From assembly GCF_000499845.2 (NCBI RefSeq), contig NC_023755.2, positions 32,947,753 to 33,011,752 on the forward strand: a stretch of 64,000 nt of DNA, in the 5' to 3' direction. The notes under the pieces were generated by a model. That model ran no database searches. It was not told the DNA's origin and saw only the letters and a program-made list of their open reading frames with translations. A program made the position numbers and the translations under genes. Each line of letters opens with the position of its first letter. Position 1 is the first letter of the stretch. This DNA comes from Phaseolus vulgaris (lineage: Eukaryota > Streptophyta > Magnoliopsida > Fabales > Fabaceae). Shown piece after piece: positions 1 through 11,500 of the stretch.

Positions 1-1266
1 ATGTTCCATTTGTCATGTTTTGGTTGTTGTTTAGGCTCTGCAAAAATTTATGACCAGTTAAGATTCTCTAATTGTACAGAAGATAATAAATTAAGTACTA
101 TACTGCTATGTCTTTATCTTTTGAGATTTTTTTATTCTGTTATAACTTTTCTTACTTCTTCCATGTGAAAATTTGATGATTAAGCCTTTTAATTCTGTTT
201 TTAAAACTTTTCCCATTTTCAAGTTTTGTCAATTTTTTTCTTATATTTTTACTTAAATAGACATCACATTTTCTTGTATTTGTAATTAGAGGTAATAATT
301 AAAACTTCAGATATATGACATAAAGTTTTTTAGATCAAATATATGATTTTATCAGTAATATCAAATATTTTTTAAGCATCATGCAATAACCTTACAAATA
401 TAAAAGAAAAGAGGAATAAACTGAGTAACTCTCGTGCCTTAATTATTTTCTTATAAAAAAATATTAAAAAACTGTTGTCTTTTCTTAAAAAGGATAACTT
501 CTATCCACTTTTTTCATATTTTAAGTGTGATTTAAACATTTTTATTAATTATGTTTAATTTGATCTTAGGCTTATAGAGTGGTCAAATTTTCTTAAAAGA
601 CAAAATCTTTTACTGGATTTGAGAGATAAAAAAAACGAGGAATGTACTAAAAGTGAAATAAAGTAAGGAGTTTGTGTTTGTTAAATACACAAGGCACGTT
701 GTCTCCTAAAGCATTGGAGCAAAGGGCATATCTGTGAAGATAAGAACACGACAAAACACAACACTTCTCTGTTCCTCAGTGGATAAGACTGAGACTAGAG
801 CTCCACGTTTCACTCCTACATATAATAAATAACTTCAAATATTTTGTTTCAATCTAACTTTACTCTTTTTTTTAATGCCACCCACCCCTAACTTATAGGG
901 TACTTTAACTTAGGAAAGAAATATAATAAAAGACAAAAAAATATAAGTGAAAAAAGAAAGAAACATATATTTAGTTCAAATCTTATTAGGGATTAATAAT
1001 GTAATTAAATATTCTTTTAGCTCTGTCATAGAAGGTATACAGAAAATCTTCAAAATATTTTCTTATAACTATCTAATTTTAGGTTTCATATATGTCAATT
1101 TTAAATAGCTCAAAGCTTTCAAAAAAGTTTCTATCAACAAGATGTTTAACTCATAATTCCTAAATATAGTTTCTCATAATTTTTCTATTCATAATTTAGT
1201 CTAGCAAATCTCCCAATTTTTTTAAGTGTTTTGTAACAAGCGAAAAAGCAAGACACTGTTTAAGGG

Positions 1267-1270
<4 letters not shown>
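1..1270. other. AT-rich intergenic DNA
   Basis: No convincing coding sequence, RNA gene or repeat structure is visible. A short stretch near 660-800 is less AT-rich and could be flanking sequence of a neighbouring gene, but no open reading frame or motif supports this. The first 60 bases could hold a terminal exon of a gene outside the window; nothing identifies it. Confidence 0.5.

Positions 1271-1306
<36 letters not shown>
1271..1306. repeat. (AT)n microsatellite
   Basis: An uninterrupted run of about 18 AT dinucleotides. It lies directly beside the proposed left end of the old MULE, so it may overlie or replace that element's target site. Confidence 0.95.
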
Positions 1307-1308
<2 letters not shown>

Positions 1309-1478
1309 TTTTTTTCCTTCACCTCCATCATTTCTTTTGCCACCTCCATACACTTTTAAAATTTCAAAATTACTTTTCAGTAAAAAAGATAAATATAGAA
1401 ACATTTTGTCGTAGAGTAAAAAAAGAAGGTGTTTGGTGTTTGTTGTTATCGTGGTAGCAGTGCTCCTTGTGGTGGTGT

Positions 1479-1861
1479 CACTACAAGAAAATCATCAAAT
1501 AAAACCAATTTTTAGAGACTAAAATACTTAGTTGCAATATTAACTAAATTAGAGACCATTTTAGAAACTAAAAAAATAAATTGGTTTCTAAATTAGTTTC
1601 TATTATTGTTAAATCGTTTCTAAATTGGTATCTAATTAACTACCAAGGTTTTAACTACCAATTATTTAGATCCTAAATTTGGTAGCAAAAACCTTGGTTG
1701 CTAATTAGATACCAATTTAGAAACCATATAACAATAATAGAAACTAATTTAGAAACCAAACATTTATTTAGTCTCTAAAATGGTCTCTAATTTAGTTACT
1801 ATAGCAACTAATTATTTTTTGTCTCTAAAATTGGTTTCTATTTCATGATTTTTTTGTAGTG
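1479..1861. mobile_element. CACTA-type MITE (non-autonomous, foldback)
   Basis: The 383-bp segment starts CACTACAAGAAAATCA and ends with the reverse complement of CACTACAAAAAAATCA, so the terminal repeats differ at one position. Almost the whole interior is a long inverted repeat built from AATTTAGAAACCAA-like blocks around a centre near 1665, so a transcript would fold into a hairpin. The flanking triplets are TGT and TGC, an imperfect 3-bp target duplication. No coding capacity. The first 14 bases match the end of the large CACTA element at 6924, so that family's transposase could have moved it. Confidence 0.85.
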
Positions 1862-2616
1862 TGCGTTGTGGTTGTAGTGGCGGTGGTAACTGTAGTGGTG
1901 GTGCCGACAGTGTTGCTATGGTGGTGTTAGTCATAGTTGGCTCTTCATTGTTAGGTAAGTCTTCAATCCGGTGCCTTAAATACTTATTTTCTTTTTGGTT
2001 AATCCGCCGGATCAACGAATTACATAATCAGTAATGATTAATGTGAAGAAATGATGTCCTGGATTACATAATACAAAACTCAATTTTGGATCCAGAATAA
2101 CATTTTGGATTATTCAATCCATAATAGAATATCATGTGTCGCATCATCGTAATTTGGAATGTTTTTTCGGTCTGGAACTAAGTTTCGTATTATGTAATCT
2201 GGTAGAGAAATACAATATTAAACTGTTATGGATTAGATAATGTGGACGTATACCAAATCTGGAACGAACCAAACTCACACTTTCGAATTGTGTAATCTAG
2301 TACTAAATGAACTATGGATTACATAATCTGAAATTCATTTTAGAACTTCATATATGTCTTACGGATTACATAATCCGAAATGCATTTTGTTGTTAAAAAT
2401 TGACTTACGGATTACACAATCCATAAGTCAATTTTAAGTTGGGAAATGCATTACAGATTACCCAATCCGAAAGGTATTATTTGTAGTTATTAAATGAGTT
2501 ATGGATTACATAATCTGGAAGGGAAATTGAATGTTGTTTTTATTTTGCATACTTGTGTGAATTTATGAAAATTAAAATAAAATGAAAATTTATGTTTTAT
2601 GAATGAAGGTGTAAGT
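1862..2616. repeat. Left-arm array of palindromic GATTACATAATC motifs
   Basis: From about 2000 to 2540 variants of GGATTACATAATCC recur every 30-60 bases, for example near 2313, 2363, 2402, 2455 and 2501. Each is itself nearly palindromic. The same motif family is found on the far side of the MULE genes, so I read this as a subterminal repeat array of the MULE. The 1862-2000 stretch is G/T-rich and not repeated here. Confidence 0.6.
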
Positions 2617-5281
2617 ATGGACATGGAGGTTGGATTGATTACAAAAAGATCGGATGACGTATAAATGATATGTAGTATGGAAGAATTAATGAATTATGTG
2701 CATCAACATGAATTAGTTGAAGAGGATTATGGTACCCATTTTACAACAGATGAGGTGAATAAAATTTCATTCAATTCATGTTTATTGCATATAATTTGAA
2801 GAAGTGATTTTGTAATATTGTTAGAATAACTTTGTGTAGGTGTCTCCTTCGCGAAAAGACTTACTTGAGAGGGTTCGTAAGGTTGGTTATGGACTTGGTT
2901 TTGTTATTATCATTATTAGGTCTGACATAACAAATGGAAAACAAGAGAGAAAGACATATGTATTGTTAGGCTGTGAAAGGGGGGTAGTTACATAATGTAC
3001 AAGGTTGGTTTGGAGGTTACTGTAACTGATACTCGAAAATGTCAATGTCCCTTTAAATTGCGAGGTAAACCTATTGGAAAGGGTCAAGATTGGGTACTTA
3101 AGGTAATATGTGGTACTCATAATCATAATTTGTATGATACATTAGTTGGTTACCCATATGCAGACAGATTAAACGCGAATGAACATTCAATGCTTGTTCA
3201 TATGACTAAAAGCACGGTTAAGCCGGGTAACATACTATGTACATTGAAGGAGAATAATGAGGATAATATGACAACAATAAAGCTAGTATACAATGCAAGA
3301 TACTTGTACAAGAGATCAGTTAGAGGACTAAGAACTGAATTACAACAATTAATAATGTTGTTAGATTGTGACTACTATCTTCACTGGAGTACGTGTCATG
3401 AGTCTTCTGATAAGTGTCTAATTTCAGTAATATTTCATATTAAAATATAGGCACTTATGATGATTTATTGCTAATTTACATATAAAATAATCCCTAATTT
3501 ATGAATTTATACCCTTTTATATTTTTTATGATCTTTATTTGAATAAGGGTATTTTATTTCCAAATTTGGTGTTAATTGCAGATTTCTAAGGAAGATTGGA
3601 GATTTGGATTTAAGATGAATGATTTGAGCTAAAAAGATAAAGATAGAAGGTCCCAGAATGGAAAAAGATGCAAAGAAAGATTGAGCCTTTTTTATGTTTT
3701 ATCATTTAGCCCATTAGCGCGACATAGGAAGCAACCTAACCCTAGAAAACTAGGATAAATAGAGGGCTAGAGGCTCAATTGTAGTGTGCCAGATTGAGAG
3801 GAAAACACCATAGAGTGAATTGTAACCCAATTGAGAGAATGGAAGGTGATAGAAGTATGCGTGACTAATTCTACCCTTTGGGATTTGGAGTAATCTGCTC
3901 AAACTCTTATGTATTGAGGTGATATTTTATATATTAATATTCAGTTCTTGATTGATTATTGGTATTGTTGTTTTACTTTTAATTTTCCGTGACAAATTGA
4001 GAATCTTAAATCTGACCAGGAGGTATTTTTAGGGTTCGGACCTAAACAACAATACTTAACATATTTGAGTGTTAGGAATAGACTTGAAATGTTAATTACT
4101 ATTAACGTCTGAGCTTCGTTCTAAGTTGTTCTTATAATTATGCGAGGGATCGATAGTTAGGAAACATTCTTAAGGATTTTATATGCGAGGAATCGATATA
4201 AATGATTTTTATACGGGCATCAATTTCAATCAAATAACTTAATATTGACATGCTAATCAAAATATATGAGAGTGAGACAGATGAAACCTAATCCCTATTT
4301 TTCCAACTTGAAGCAACCAATTCTTTGTCTGTTTTCTTATTGATCATCGCCAACACAACCACTTTCAATACACTTTTAATTGTTTTGTTTTATATTTAGC
4401 GATTATTGTACTTGATAATTCACTGTTCCTTGTGGGATCGATATCTATCCTTAGGGACAATTATTACTTATGACAAAGCGGTACACTTGCCGTAAAAAGT
4501 CATCATCTTCCAATATTGTTAGTGATATTTTGTGGAATCATCCTGATGCTGTGAAACTTTTGAATGCATTTAACGTTGTATTCTTGATGGATATGACTTA
4601 CAAAACAAACAAATATCGATTGCCTTTGTTTGAGATTGTTGGTGTGACTTATACATGTTTATCTTTTTCTGCTGGTTTTGTGTTCTTAACTAGCGAGAAA
4701 GAAAAGAACTACATATGGGCACTACAAAAAATTAGAGGGTCACTTTTGACATCACATGTGGGGCCTGAAGTCATTGTTTCTGATAAAGATCTTGCTTTGA
4801 TGAATGCCATTAGTACTGTGTTTTCTAAAGCAACAAATCTTCTTTGTCGGTTTCATATCAATAAGAATGTTAAAGAAAAGTGTAAAATGTTGGTAGATTC
4901 TGTTGAGGCTTGACAAGTTGTGATGGATTCATGGAGGACTATCATTGATTGTACAAAGATTGCTAAATTTGATGGATTTGTTAAAAAATTTGAAACTATT
5001 TGTTCACCGTGGCCATTACTTGTTGAATGTATGAAGAACACATGTATGATTCTGCACAAAGAAAAGTTTGTGAAGTGTTGAACAAATTCGTTAATGCATT
5101 TGGGCAATACAACATCAAACAGGTATATCAAAATATGCATTTACTTTGTTTAGAACGTGTATAACGTCTAATTTTTACTTGTTTTATACTTATACATGGT
5201 TGAATCAACTCATTGGCCTTTGAAACGAATATTACAAAATAGCATGGGAGACTTATGCTCATATTGGGATGTTATCAAGCA
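2617..5281 (+). pseudogene. MULE transposase relic (FAR1/FHY3-like MULE family)
   Basis: Remains of a Mutator-family transposase, the enzyme that excises and inserts the MULE. Segments in order: a short first exon from 2617 to about 2754; a second block from about 2841 with a DNA-binding region (motifs RKTYVLLGCERG, CQCPFKLRGKP, VICGTHNHNLYDTLVGYPYA); and the MULE catalytic region after the solo LTR (SNIVSDILWNHPDAVKLL, VFLMDMTYKTNKYRLPL, VIVSDKDLALMNAI, NLLCRFHINKNVK). It ends in STHWPLKRILQNSMGDLC near 5255. A frameshift in the G-run near 2980 and stops near 2998, 4911 and 5078 break the frame. The usual C-terminal part is missing, and the reading stops where the antisense plant-mobile-domain relic begins. 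A 1.1-kb solo LTR (3408-4505) interrupts it. The family assignment rests on remembered legume MULE proteins. Confidence 0.88.
3408..4505. mobile_element. Solo LTR inserted in the MULE transposase
   Basis: A 1098-bp insertion starts TGAT and ends ATCA and is flanked by a perfect 5-bp duplication TCTTC (3403-3407 and 4506-4510). Removing it with one TCTTC copy joins the transposase in frame (..HESS to NIVSD..), so the boundaries are well supported. There is no internal coding region, so only one LTR remains, as after LTR-LTR recombination. The 3' end (TTGTGGGATCGATATC, then ACACTTGCCG) resembles the ends of large Tat/Ogre-type LTRs, but the family is inferred. Confidence 0.9.
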
Positions 5282-5284
5282 TGG

Positions 5285-6074
5285 GATACCTACACTCTCA
5301 AGCATCCTGAGCGCAACATCCCTCGTACATATCTTGAAGTCATCTCAATCGTACGTGAGCACCTCAACACTGCCTTATCTCAACCTTCCCACGAGCCTCC
5401 TCCACCCCTAGTAACTCAGTTAAAATTGTCGCAACTCCATTGTACTCTAAGGGCACATACATAGGGAATGAACCCGAAATTGAGAGGTGTAAAAGAGATG
5501 ACACATCATCAAGTGTGATGGTCATTTCACCTATGGGAAGGTGTAAATAGTTCGTCTCCCTGTGCCACCTTTCGACAAAGGCTGAAATCAACCCCTTGTC
5601 CCCCACCTCATAGCTTATATTGCATAAACTAAACAATCCAGAACTTTGTATAAGAAGTTCAATATCAGCATGAGGCATCCTAAATTTACGTAATTTTCTA
5701 CTGTTGGATACCAATTTAAGTTCTCCCCGATTGTAATACAAAATTTGTATATATTTAATATAATTAAATCAATTTAAACAATAATTAACAAAGACAATTT
5801 AATTGAAGTTTTTCCATTCTTACCTCACCCTCCCAGAGCTTAACAACAACATGGTCAGCAACATTTACCATCAAAGACATATCAGAAGGTCCTCCAGGAA
5901 ACCTTCTCCCTGGTCCGCTTACTCGTCATCATGTAATCCTTGTTGATTGTCATTATCAATATGAGCATCAATACCAATTATTTCCTCGACAACACCTCAA
6001 TCTCTTTTACGGACTGATGTCGTCGGTCTTTTCTGATCATGGCCCTGAGATCCAACACCCCTTGTTTTAGCCAT
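5285..6074 (-). pseudogene. Plant mobile domain (PMD; MAIN/MAIL1-like) relic in the MULE
   Basis: On the minus strand an ATG at 6074-6072 opens MAKTRGVGSQGHDQKRP, the usual start of transposon-borne PMD proteins. It soon meets in-frame stops. The signature GPGRRFPGGPSDMS then DHVVVKLWEGE follows up to a likely donor near 5822. A second exon from about 5741 carries GLFSLCNISYEVGDKGLISA, FVERWHRETNYLHLPIGEMT and ITLDDVSSLLHLSI, and fades through GAHVRL and DMYEG to about 5285. The PMD is shared by the cellular MAIN/MAIL proteins, which act in gene silencing and genome stability, and by MULE and gypsy transposons. Stop codons make this copy a relic. It is head-to-head in sequence but convergent in orientation with the transposase and abuts its truncated end. 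Confidence 0.8.
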
Positions 6075-6923
6075 ATATGTCATAGTTGAACCATGGTACA
6101 TAATCTAAAATAAGTTCTTCAACATTAACGAATAAAGAAACAAAAAAAAAAACTACATCTGGATTGCATAAGCCGGAACTCCTAAAAAAGCCACTTTTGG
6201 ATTACCTAATTTGGAACCCTATGTAAGAATTTATGGCCTTAAACAAAAAGGAGGTGAATTGTTTATAAAACTTTAGCTGGTAAGACTCAAACCCAAATTC
6301 TTTCAGTAACCAAGGAAGCATTAACCACTAGACCATACAAGTTCTTTGGTCATATTATTATTTTTATTATACTTATTATTATTAATATAATGTATGCATA
6401 TTATTATTAATATAATATATGCATATTATTATTATTATTAATAATAGTAATTTATACTAGTTGTTTTTCTGCTTCTTCCTAAAACATTCTTTCAAAAAAG
6501 ATTTGAATTAAACTAGTTTTGGATTCAAACTAAGAGTGAATTAACAAATTCAAACTATTCCAGAATACACACAACTAAGTTACAATCAGCCTTCAAGCAA
6601 TCCATGGAGATTTGGAGTTATCAAAGCTCTTCTTCAACACCCTAAACAATACTACTACCAGATTACCTAATCCAAAACATACTTAAATAACAACACTTCT
6701 GGAACATGTAATCTAGCACCTATGTAATAATACATAATCTGAAACAATTGAAAAAGAACCTACCAGATTATATAATCCAGAAATTAATGAGACACTCCCG
6801 AATTATATAAATTGGAAACCTAAGTAATCCCGAAACTATGTAATAATACGTAATCTAAAATGATTGAAAAAAAACTATCGAATTATATAATCCAGAAACT
6901 AATTAAACAATACCAGATTATAT
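6075..6923. repeat. Right-arm palindrome array and ATT-rich tract of the MULE
   Basis: Variants of GATTATATAATCC and GATTACCTAATCC recur from about 6155 to 6920, matching the left-arm array at 2000-2540. At 6355-6455 there is an ATT/TATT microsatellite-like tract with a duplicated ATATGCATATTATTATTA block. No coding sequence is visible. The arm continues after the CACTA insertion, at 39676. Confidence 0.55.
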
Positions 6924-7500
6924 CACTACAAGAAAATTGCTAGTTACATACAGTTTTTTACATACAGATCTGGATCCGTATGTAAAATGGACATTACATA
7001 CGGATTTTACATACAGATTCTAATCCGTATGTAACTCCTACATTACATACGAATTTTTACATATGGATTATGATCCGTATGTAACTCCAACATTACATAC
7101 GGATTTTTACATACAGATACTGATCCATATATAACGTAAGTATTACATACAAATTTTTACATACGCATAATAATCCGTATGTACTAGAAAAGTTTTTTTT
7201 TAAAAAAAAATTACCTACAGATAGAATTCGTATGTAACAATTTTTTTAAAAAAAAACTTACATACGGATATAATCCTTATCCGTATGTAAATATTATTTT
7301 TTTAAATAACTACATACGGATATAATCCGTATGTAACAATTTTTTATTTTTTTAAATTTTCATTTTTTTTAAAATTTACATACGGATTTAATCCGTATGT
7401 AAATTTCTTTTTAAAAAAAGATTATCTGTATGTATGTTATTTAAAATTTAAAATTTAATTGAAAATAGAAATTCTTACATACGGATTACCGTATGTAAGC
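6924..7500. repeat. CACTA 5' subterminal palindromic repeats
   Basis: The motif TACATACGGAT and its complement ATCCGTATGTA recur about a dozen times, mostly paired as TTACATACGGAT..ATCCGTATGTAA with a short AT-rich centre. Pairs lie near 6955-6985, 7000-7035, 7055-7085, 7260-7290, 7310-7340 and 7377-7402. Subterminal repeats of this kind bind the element's own proteins in En/Spm. The right end has the same motif (39297-39660). Confidence 0.88.
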
Positions 7501-7544
7501 TATTACAAATTTAGTTAATTAAAAAAATAGAAATAAGGAGCTAA

Positions 7545-8067
7545 CGTATTTTATGTTATTTTACTAAAATTAAGAAACAATAAAATTGAAAAAAAAATAA
7601 TAAAAAATAAAAAATATTGAAAATAGAAATAAAAATATAAGTGATCTTAACGTGTGTTACATCATATATTCATTTAATTTTATATTTTATTTTGATTATT
7701 TAAAAGTTAATTAATTAATTAGTTAAAGTAATTAAATATTTATTTAAATTATAATAATAAATTATATTCAATTAAAAATAACCAGATAAAGAATTTTAAA
7801 AATAAATAACATAAAAAATTAAATGTGATTTATGTTATTTCATTAAAATTAGAAAACAAAATAATTGAGAAACAAAAGACAATAAAAAATTAAGAATATG
7901 TTGAATTTGAATTTGAACCTCAGCCACTTCACTTGTCCACTCAGCCCACCTTCACTTCAATAAAATAGTTTTTTTTATTTTGACTATTTAAAGTTAATAT
8001 ATTGAATTACTTAAAATAATTGAATATTTATTTAAATTATATTAATAAATTATATTCAATTACAAAT
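7545..8067. repeat. Tandem ~290-bp AT-rich units in the CACTA 5' region
   Basis: A block starting TTATGTTATTTCACTAAAAT, continuing through AAAATTGAAAAA-type sequence and ending AAATTATATTCAATT occurs at about 7550 and 7848. It continues across element A (17402-17470) and appears again as 17985-18096 with its start resumed after element B at 32944. This gives four starts and about three full copies of a roughly 290-bp unit. Elements A and B both landed inside this array. It has no coding content and lies upstream of the tnp2 gene. Confidence 0.7.
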
Positions 8068-8525
8068 TGTACCGGGATGACCGACCAACCTATTGACCCG
8101 GTCAACCCATGCGTCAAGACCATACTTTAAGGTACGAGGTCGACCACGTGTCATATGTGGCCGACCGACATAAGGTGCTCAAGTCAAACCGTTGACCCAA
8201 TTAACAAAGGTCAACCCACGGTTAGGGAATGACCTAATCCAACCCTAATTGCTAAACAACCCCCTAATCCGGCCCAACAGCAAGGGCCCATCAAGGTAAT
8301 ATAAATATCACGCATTCCAAGGAAGAAGGTACGTCATTATCTATAGTATTCTAACCAGCCGAATACGATACCCCACTGACTTGAGTGTTGGAGTGCCATT
8401 TGCAGGTACCCCACCAGCCTGAGGAGTCGTTCAACGAGAAGGACCGAAGGAGGAAGTGAGACACGACCGACCGAGTGACATCCGAAGACAATAGTTCTCC
8501 CAGTCCCCGACCTAGTTCGAGAACA
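8068..8525 (+). repeat. 5' LTR of element A
   Basis: The LTR starts TGTACCGGGATGACC and ends GTTCGAGAACA. A TATAAATA box lies at 8300-8307, so transcription of the element should start near 8330. Compared with the 3' LTR, most differences are C/T, with T mostly in this copy. Confidence 0.94.
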
Positions 8526-8527
8526 AT

Positions 8528-8544
8528 TGGCGCCCACCGTGGGG
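8528..8544 (+). promoter_or_regulatory. Primer-binding site of element A
   Basis: TGGCGCCCACCGTGGGG lies two bases after the 5' LTR, in the position and with the TGG start expected of a tRNA-complementary primer site. The same sequence follows the 5' LTR of element B on the minus strand. I do not assign the tRNA. Confidence 0.8.
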
Positions 8545-8576
8545 CCGAGGAGAGCCAACAGAAACCACAGCAGTAG

Positions 8577-11500
8577 ATGGTATCAACCCGCAGCATGGCA
8601 AGCATGACCGAAGCAGAGCAGACAGCAATGATGATGGCCCTTCAGAGGGAACTAGCAGAGATGAGGAAGGCGCACGAGGAAGCCGCTAAGAAGAACGAGG
8701 AGGAAATCAAAAGCCTCCAAGAAGAGAACAAGCGGATGAAGAAGCTGGTCGAGGGGGTGTCGTCCCTCGCCATGACCAATCAGGCCGGCAGGTCCCACGC
8801 CACCGGGGCCGGCCTCCAGGCCGAGAAAGACACCAAGAATGACTTCACTCTGGAAATGGATGGAGAGTCCCATCCCAGCAAGACAATCAACACTACCGCT
8901 CCGGCGGGTCCGGACCGGCGCCATCCCTTCACCGACCATGTCATGGAAACCCCCTCTGCCGGACAAATGGAAAGGCTTCAACAGGGATCGGTACGATGGG
9001 ACGACCGACCCAGATGAACACGTGGACGCATACACGACCCCCATGAGCCTGTACACCACGGACGACGCAGTGTTCTGCCGAGTCTTCCCAACCTCTCTAA
9101 AGGGCAGCGCTCTGAGCTGGTTCACCAAGCTCCCAGCACACTCTATAGATTGTTTCGAAACCTTGATAGCGAAGTTCGACGTCCAGTTCGCAACAAGCCG
9201 CCCCCACCATCTAACATCCATAGCCCTGGTCGGCATTCGTCAAGAGAAGGAGGAGTCCCTCAGAACGTTCATTGACCGGTTCAGCAAGACCGCTATGAGC
9301 ATTCACAACCTCAGCCCTGAGGTGGCGATGCATCACATGCTGACCGCCCTCAGACCCGGCCCATTCGCCGATAGTATGTGCATGCAGCCTGCTACCAACC
9401 TCGACGATCTTAAACGCCGAGCGGCGAAATTCATGCAGCTGGAGGAACTTCGTGAATTCAGAAACAACGCCCGAGCCGAGGCAAGCGGGGAAAAGAAGGA
9501 GGATAGGGAGCGGCAAGGAAGGTCCCGAACCGGTCGGGACCAGAAAAGGGACAATCGTGGACCCCGCTTCTCCCGCTACACACCTCTGAACGCAGAAAGG
9601 AGCAAAATTTTGCAAGAGGCCCTGAGCGCCGAGCTAATACCACCGCTCCGAAGGGCCTTGAGCCCAGAAAATGCCGACCGCAGCAAAAGATGCCGGTACC
9701 ATAAGAATACCGGCCACTCTACCGAAGAGTGCCAAGCCCTGAAGGACAAAATCGAAGAACTCATTCAAGCCGGGCACCTCAGACGCTTTGTGCGTGGGAC
9801 CCGGGAGACGCGTCGGTCCCCATGCAAGGAGCAAACGCCTAGAAGAAGAGACCGAACCCCCCCAGGCCCACGAGAAGGTGACAGGCGGGGAGACCGACGG
9901 GGACGAAGAGACGACCCCCCACAAACCGACACTCGCAGAGGCCGAGAGGTGATTAACACCATAGCCGGAGGGTTCGGTGGCGGAGGCAGTACCAACAGCG
10001 CACGCAAGAAGCACCTTCTCGCCGTCCACCAAGTAAACCTCGTCTCCGCCCGGCCAAGGATGCCACCAATCACGTTCACAGACGAAGATTTCAAAGGGAT
10101 AGACCCGACCTAGGACGACCCCATGGTGATATCGGTCGATATCGATAACTTTACGATCAAGAAGACCCTTGTGGATCAAGGGAGCTCGGTCGACATATTG
10201 TACTGGAAGACCTTCAAAGCCATGAGAATACAAGAGGAGGAAATGATGCCTTACCACGACCACGTGGTCGGCTTCTCGGGGGAACGCGTAGGGACGAGGG
10301 GTTACATAGAGCTGTACACAACGTTCGGCCTGGAAGGGGCCAGCAAAACCCTCAAGATCAGATACCTGGTCATAAACGCCAACACGTCCTACAACATCCT
10401 CCTCGGCAGGTCGTCCCTTAACAAGCTTAGAGCGATCGTCTCCACACCCCACCTAGCAATGAAGTTCCCTTCCCTCTCAGGCGACATCCTGACGATACAT
10501 GTAGATCAAAAGGTCGCCCGAGAGTGCTACGCCGAAAGCCTGCGGGTCGAGCCTACACAATAGGGGCCCAGCGGCAGCCGTTCACCCAAGCGAAAGATTG
10601 CCGGCCGTGGGAGAAGCCCTCGCTGGCACTCACCCCAACCAAAGAAGGGCATCACCATGGCAGATCTGGATCCCAGGGAAGTCGAGCCAAGACATGAAGC
10701 CAAGGACGAGCTACGCCAAGCCGAACTCGACGGGGAGGACCGGTATACGAGCATAGGCACGGCAATGGCCGCCGCCGATGCGGACTTCGTTCACCAAACT
10801 CTCAAAAGGAACGTAGACCTCTTTGCCTGGACGACGGCCGACGTACCAGGCGTCCATCCGGACATCATCACCCATCGCCTCTCGGTGTATAAAGAAGCCC
10901 GCCCAGTAGCACAAAAGAAAAGAAACCATGGAGAGGACAAGCGGCTGGTCGCCAGAAGTAAGGCCGAGAAGCTCCTAAAAGCCGGCTTTATAGCCGAGGC
11001 ACGATACTCCACTTGGCTGGCCAACGTCGTGATGGTCAAAAAGTCAAGCGGCAAATGGCGGATGTGCGTAGATTATAAAGATCTCAACAAGGCGTGCCCT
11101 AAGGACTCATATCCCCTTCCCAACATTGACTGGCTCGTAGACGGAGCGACCAGTCACAAAATATTGAGCTTCTTAGACGCCTACTCCGGCTACAACCAAA
11201 TCAGCATGCACCATAGCGATAGAGGTAAAACGGCTTTCACGACGGACGGCGCAAACTACTTCTACAAGGTAATGTCGTTCGGCCTAAAGAACGCCGGGGC
11301 TACCTACCAGAGGCTCATGGACAAGATTTTCAAAGGGATGATCGGCAGAAGCGTAGAGGTGTACGTGGACGACATCGTGGTGAAGTCCGACTCGTGCGGC
11401 CAACACATAAAAGACCTACAAGAAGTTTTCAACGCCCTAAGAAGAGTCAACATGCGCCTTAACCCCGAGAAGTGTGCTTTCGGCGTTGAAGGTGGCAAGT

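Noticed and set aside
1..60. Possible terminal exon (after a TTTAG acceptor, ending at a nearby TAA)
   Set aside because: Only about eight codons would be in view and nothing identifies a gene; it cannot be supported.
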